Shown one piece after another: positions 5,377 to 6,246 of a stretch of DNA of 6,246 nucleotides. Position 1 is the stretch's first letter; every line of letters starts with the position of its first letter. The position numbers and the translations under genes are program-made. Origin of the DNA: Deltaproteobacteria bacterium (GTDB taxonomy: Bacteria; Desulfobacterota; Syntrophia; Syntrophales; UBA5619). The notes under the pieces were generated by a model, which made no database searches, was not told where the DNA came from, and saw only the letters and a list, made by a program, of their open reading frames with translations. The stretch is taken from the NCBI GenBank assembly GCA_026388345.1, contig JAPLJY010000020.1:1-6246 (forward strand). The letters run 5' to 3'.

Positions 5377-5669
5377 AAAAAGGCAAAGTCCGGACATTCC
5401 AAAGCCGGTTGCAGGAAGACATCAAAGATCCCGAGTTCAAGGCCCATTACCAAGAAGAGAGGCAAGCACTGAAGTTGGCAATGAAGATTGCGAAGCTGCG
5501 TGAACAGCAGGGCTTATCACAACAGCAACTGGCAAAGCTTATGGGAACCAGCCAGCAGGCGATTTCGAGGATCGAGAGCGGAGAGTATGAGGGCTTCACA
5601 CTCAAGACCTTAGAAAAGATTGCCGAAGCAACCGGGATGAGGGTTAAAATCGAATTCGTTGCGGCATAG
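5373..5669 (+). CDS. XRE-family HTH antitoxin
   Basis: The 98-residue protein is the cognate antitoxin of the preceding toxin: it neutralises it by direct binding and represses the shared promoter. An N-terminal helical part (residues 1-40, charged, containing QEDIKDPEFKAHYQEER) is followed by a Cro/C1-type helix-turn-helix at about 47-69. There GLSQQQLAKLMGTSQQAISR is a clear HTH with the recognition helix at SQQAISRIE. A short C-terminal strand (VKIEFVAA) follows. The ATG overlaps the toxin stop, and GGGAGG at 5361-5366 inside the toxin gene is its ribosome site. The likely DNA target is the palindrome at 4973-4990. The pair looks intact and is probably functional. Confidence 0.9.
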   Translation: MKKGKVRTFQSRLQEDIKDPEFKAHYQEERQALKLAMKIAKLREQQGLSQQQLAKLMGTSQQAISRIESGEYEGFTLKTLEKIAEATGMRVKIEFVAA

Positions 5670-5709
5670 CCTGTCGTCAGCCGGCCCCCACGCCGATCAC
5701 TATGCCGAA

Positions 5710-5732
5710 TGCGGCGAACCGTCGGGCAGAAC
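5710..5732. repeat. 23-bp exact copy of an internal piece of the Fic gene
   Basis: These 23 bases are identical to 2798-2820 in the intact Fic gene (codons for FCPTVRR, residues 166-172 and part of 173), in the same orientation; the shared core is GCGGCGAACCGTCGGGCAGA. Homology stops abruptly on both sides. A chance match of this length in a 6-kb window is very unlikely. It is best read as the right-hand scar of the same duplicated Fic gene whose other end is at 4582-4950. Confidence 0.7.
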
Positions 5733-5756
5733 GAGTATGTTGTTGGAACGATTCAA

Positions 5757-6101
5757 TCAGCGAAGCTGCTCGGCGCCGATGCCCATCGCCGCGGCGAGTT
5801 TCTCCAGGGTAGCTTTTCTTAGCCGCTTTTCTCCCGCCTCCATCTGGGAAAGGGCTGCCTGGGTGATGCCCATCCGCCCGGCGACCTCCTTCTGAGTCAG
5901 GCCCAGATATTCCCGCCAGGCGCGGGCGAGGGTGTACCCCTTCTTGATCGTCAGGCCCACCACCTCGTGGGGGATGGCGTCGCCCTCGGGCACGCGGGGA
6001 GTCTTCGGAAACATGCGCACATATTCATCGAAGGGAATGACCACAAAGGCCGGTTTTCCGTCCTGCATGATGGTCTGGATGTTAGTAGGTTCGTTCATCA
6101 C
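5757..6101 (-). CDS. XRE-family antitoxin with Phd-like N-terminus
   Basis: The 114-residue protein has two parts. Residues 7-31 (IQTIMQDGKPAFVVIPFDEYV and flanks) resemble the N-terminal strand-helix of Phd/YefM antitoxins. Residues 58-112 form a Cro/C1-type HTH, with LGLTQKEVAGRMGITQAALS at 66-85 as the helix-turn-helix. The protein should bind the RelE toxin encoded just upstream and repress the shared promoter, which lies outside the window. GTG at 6101 has AGGAGG (6111-6116) 9 bases upstream; the adjacent ATG at 6098 would shorten it by one residue. The start lies inside the toxin gene with an overlap of 20 bases, so translation is coupled. It converges on the plus-strand module, with 87 bases between the two stop codons and no obvious terminator there. 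Confidence 0.85.
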   Translation of the reverse strand: MMNEPTNIQTIMQDGKPAFVVIPFDEYVRMFPKTPRVPEGDAIPHEVVGLTIKKGYTLARAWREYLGLTQKEVAGRMGITQAALSQMEAGEKRLRKATLEKLAAAMGIGAEQLR

Positions 6102-6246
6102 GTTTCTTGACCTCCTGGATCATGATGATTCTGATGCGATCCTGGATATCGAACAGGATGCGCCAATCGCCGACCCGCATCCGGTAGCCGCATTCATGGT
6201 TGGTCAGCGCCTTTACGTTCCGGCAATCGGGCCAGTGACGGAGCGT
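6082..6246 (-). CDS. RelE/ParE-family toxin, C-terminal 54 residues
   Basis: A minus-strand frame enters from the right edge and ends with TAA at 6084-6082. Its 54 residues, including HWPDCRNVKALTNHECGYR and later MRVGDWRILFDI and IMIQEVKKRDERTY, are the recognisable C-terminal half of a RelE-type mRNA interferase (about 85-90 residues when whole). The conserved YR.RVG..R.LFD strand pair and the C-terminal KKRDERTY tail with its basic residues and Tyr are intact. The start and N-terminal helices lie outside the window, so completeness cannot be judged. It precedes and overlaps the XRE antitoxin gene, giving toxin-first order. It differs clearly from the Gp49-like toxin at 5017-5376, so the two modules are not duplicates. 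Confidence 0.85.
   Translation of the reverse strand, partial: TLRHWPDCRNVKALTNHECGYRMRVGDWRILFDIQDRIRIIMIQEVKKRDERTY

Overview
The window looks like an accessory, defence/toxin-rich stretch of an anaerobic bacterial chromosome, most likely a deltaproteobacterium (Desulfobacterota). That guess rests on a C_GCAxxG_C_C redox gene with an apparent in-frame selenocysteine codon, together with RelE/XRE and Fic modules in moderately GC-rich DNA. It is inference from gene content, not a database match.

Layout from left to right. Positions 2-1021 (minus) carry a Fic/AMPylase-type protein with an N-terminal DUF4172-like region. Its C-terminus runs off the window, and a 24-bp palindromic operator candidate overlaps its promoter. 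Positions 1251-1445 (minus) are the last 64 codons of a MacB/FtsX-type ABC transporter permease, a broken gene. Positions 1446-1681 have no gene but contain a 13-bp inverted repeat. Positions 1782-3314 (minus) hold a complete 510-residue Fic protein with a strong promoter flanked by repeated putative operator elements. A 36-codon reading frame overlaps its stop. Positions 3594-4091 (minus) hold a 165-residue C_GCAxxG_C_C redox protein. Its codon 25 is TGA exactly where the family has its first conserved Cys, and a SECIS-like hairpin follows, so it should be read as a selenoprotein. Positions 4582-4950 (minus) are a decayed second copy of the 510-residue Fic gene with a 213-bp internal in-frame deletion. 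Positions 5017-5669 (plus) are a RelE/HigB-type toxin followed by an XRE antitoxin, with a textbook promoter and a palindromic operator. Positions 5757-6246 (minus) are a convergent second module: an XRE antitoxin with a Phd-like N-terminus, preceded by the C-terminal part of a RelE toxin.

How the parts fit. Fic proteins and RelE/XRE pairs are both toxin-type systems that autoregulate or autoinhibit, and here they are clustered and nested. The first RelE/XRE pair sits between two pieces that match the intact Fic gene in the same order and orientation (369 bp on its left, 23 bp on its right), so it seems to have replaced the middle of a duplicated Fic gene. The selenoprotein is an independent single-gene unit with its own promoter. 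It is the item most easily mis-annotated: ordinary gene calling stops at the TGA or starts at a downstream TTG, losing the redox-active N-terminus.
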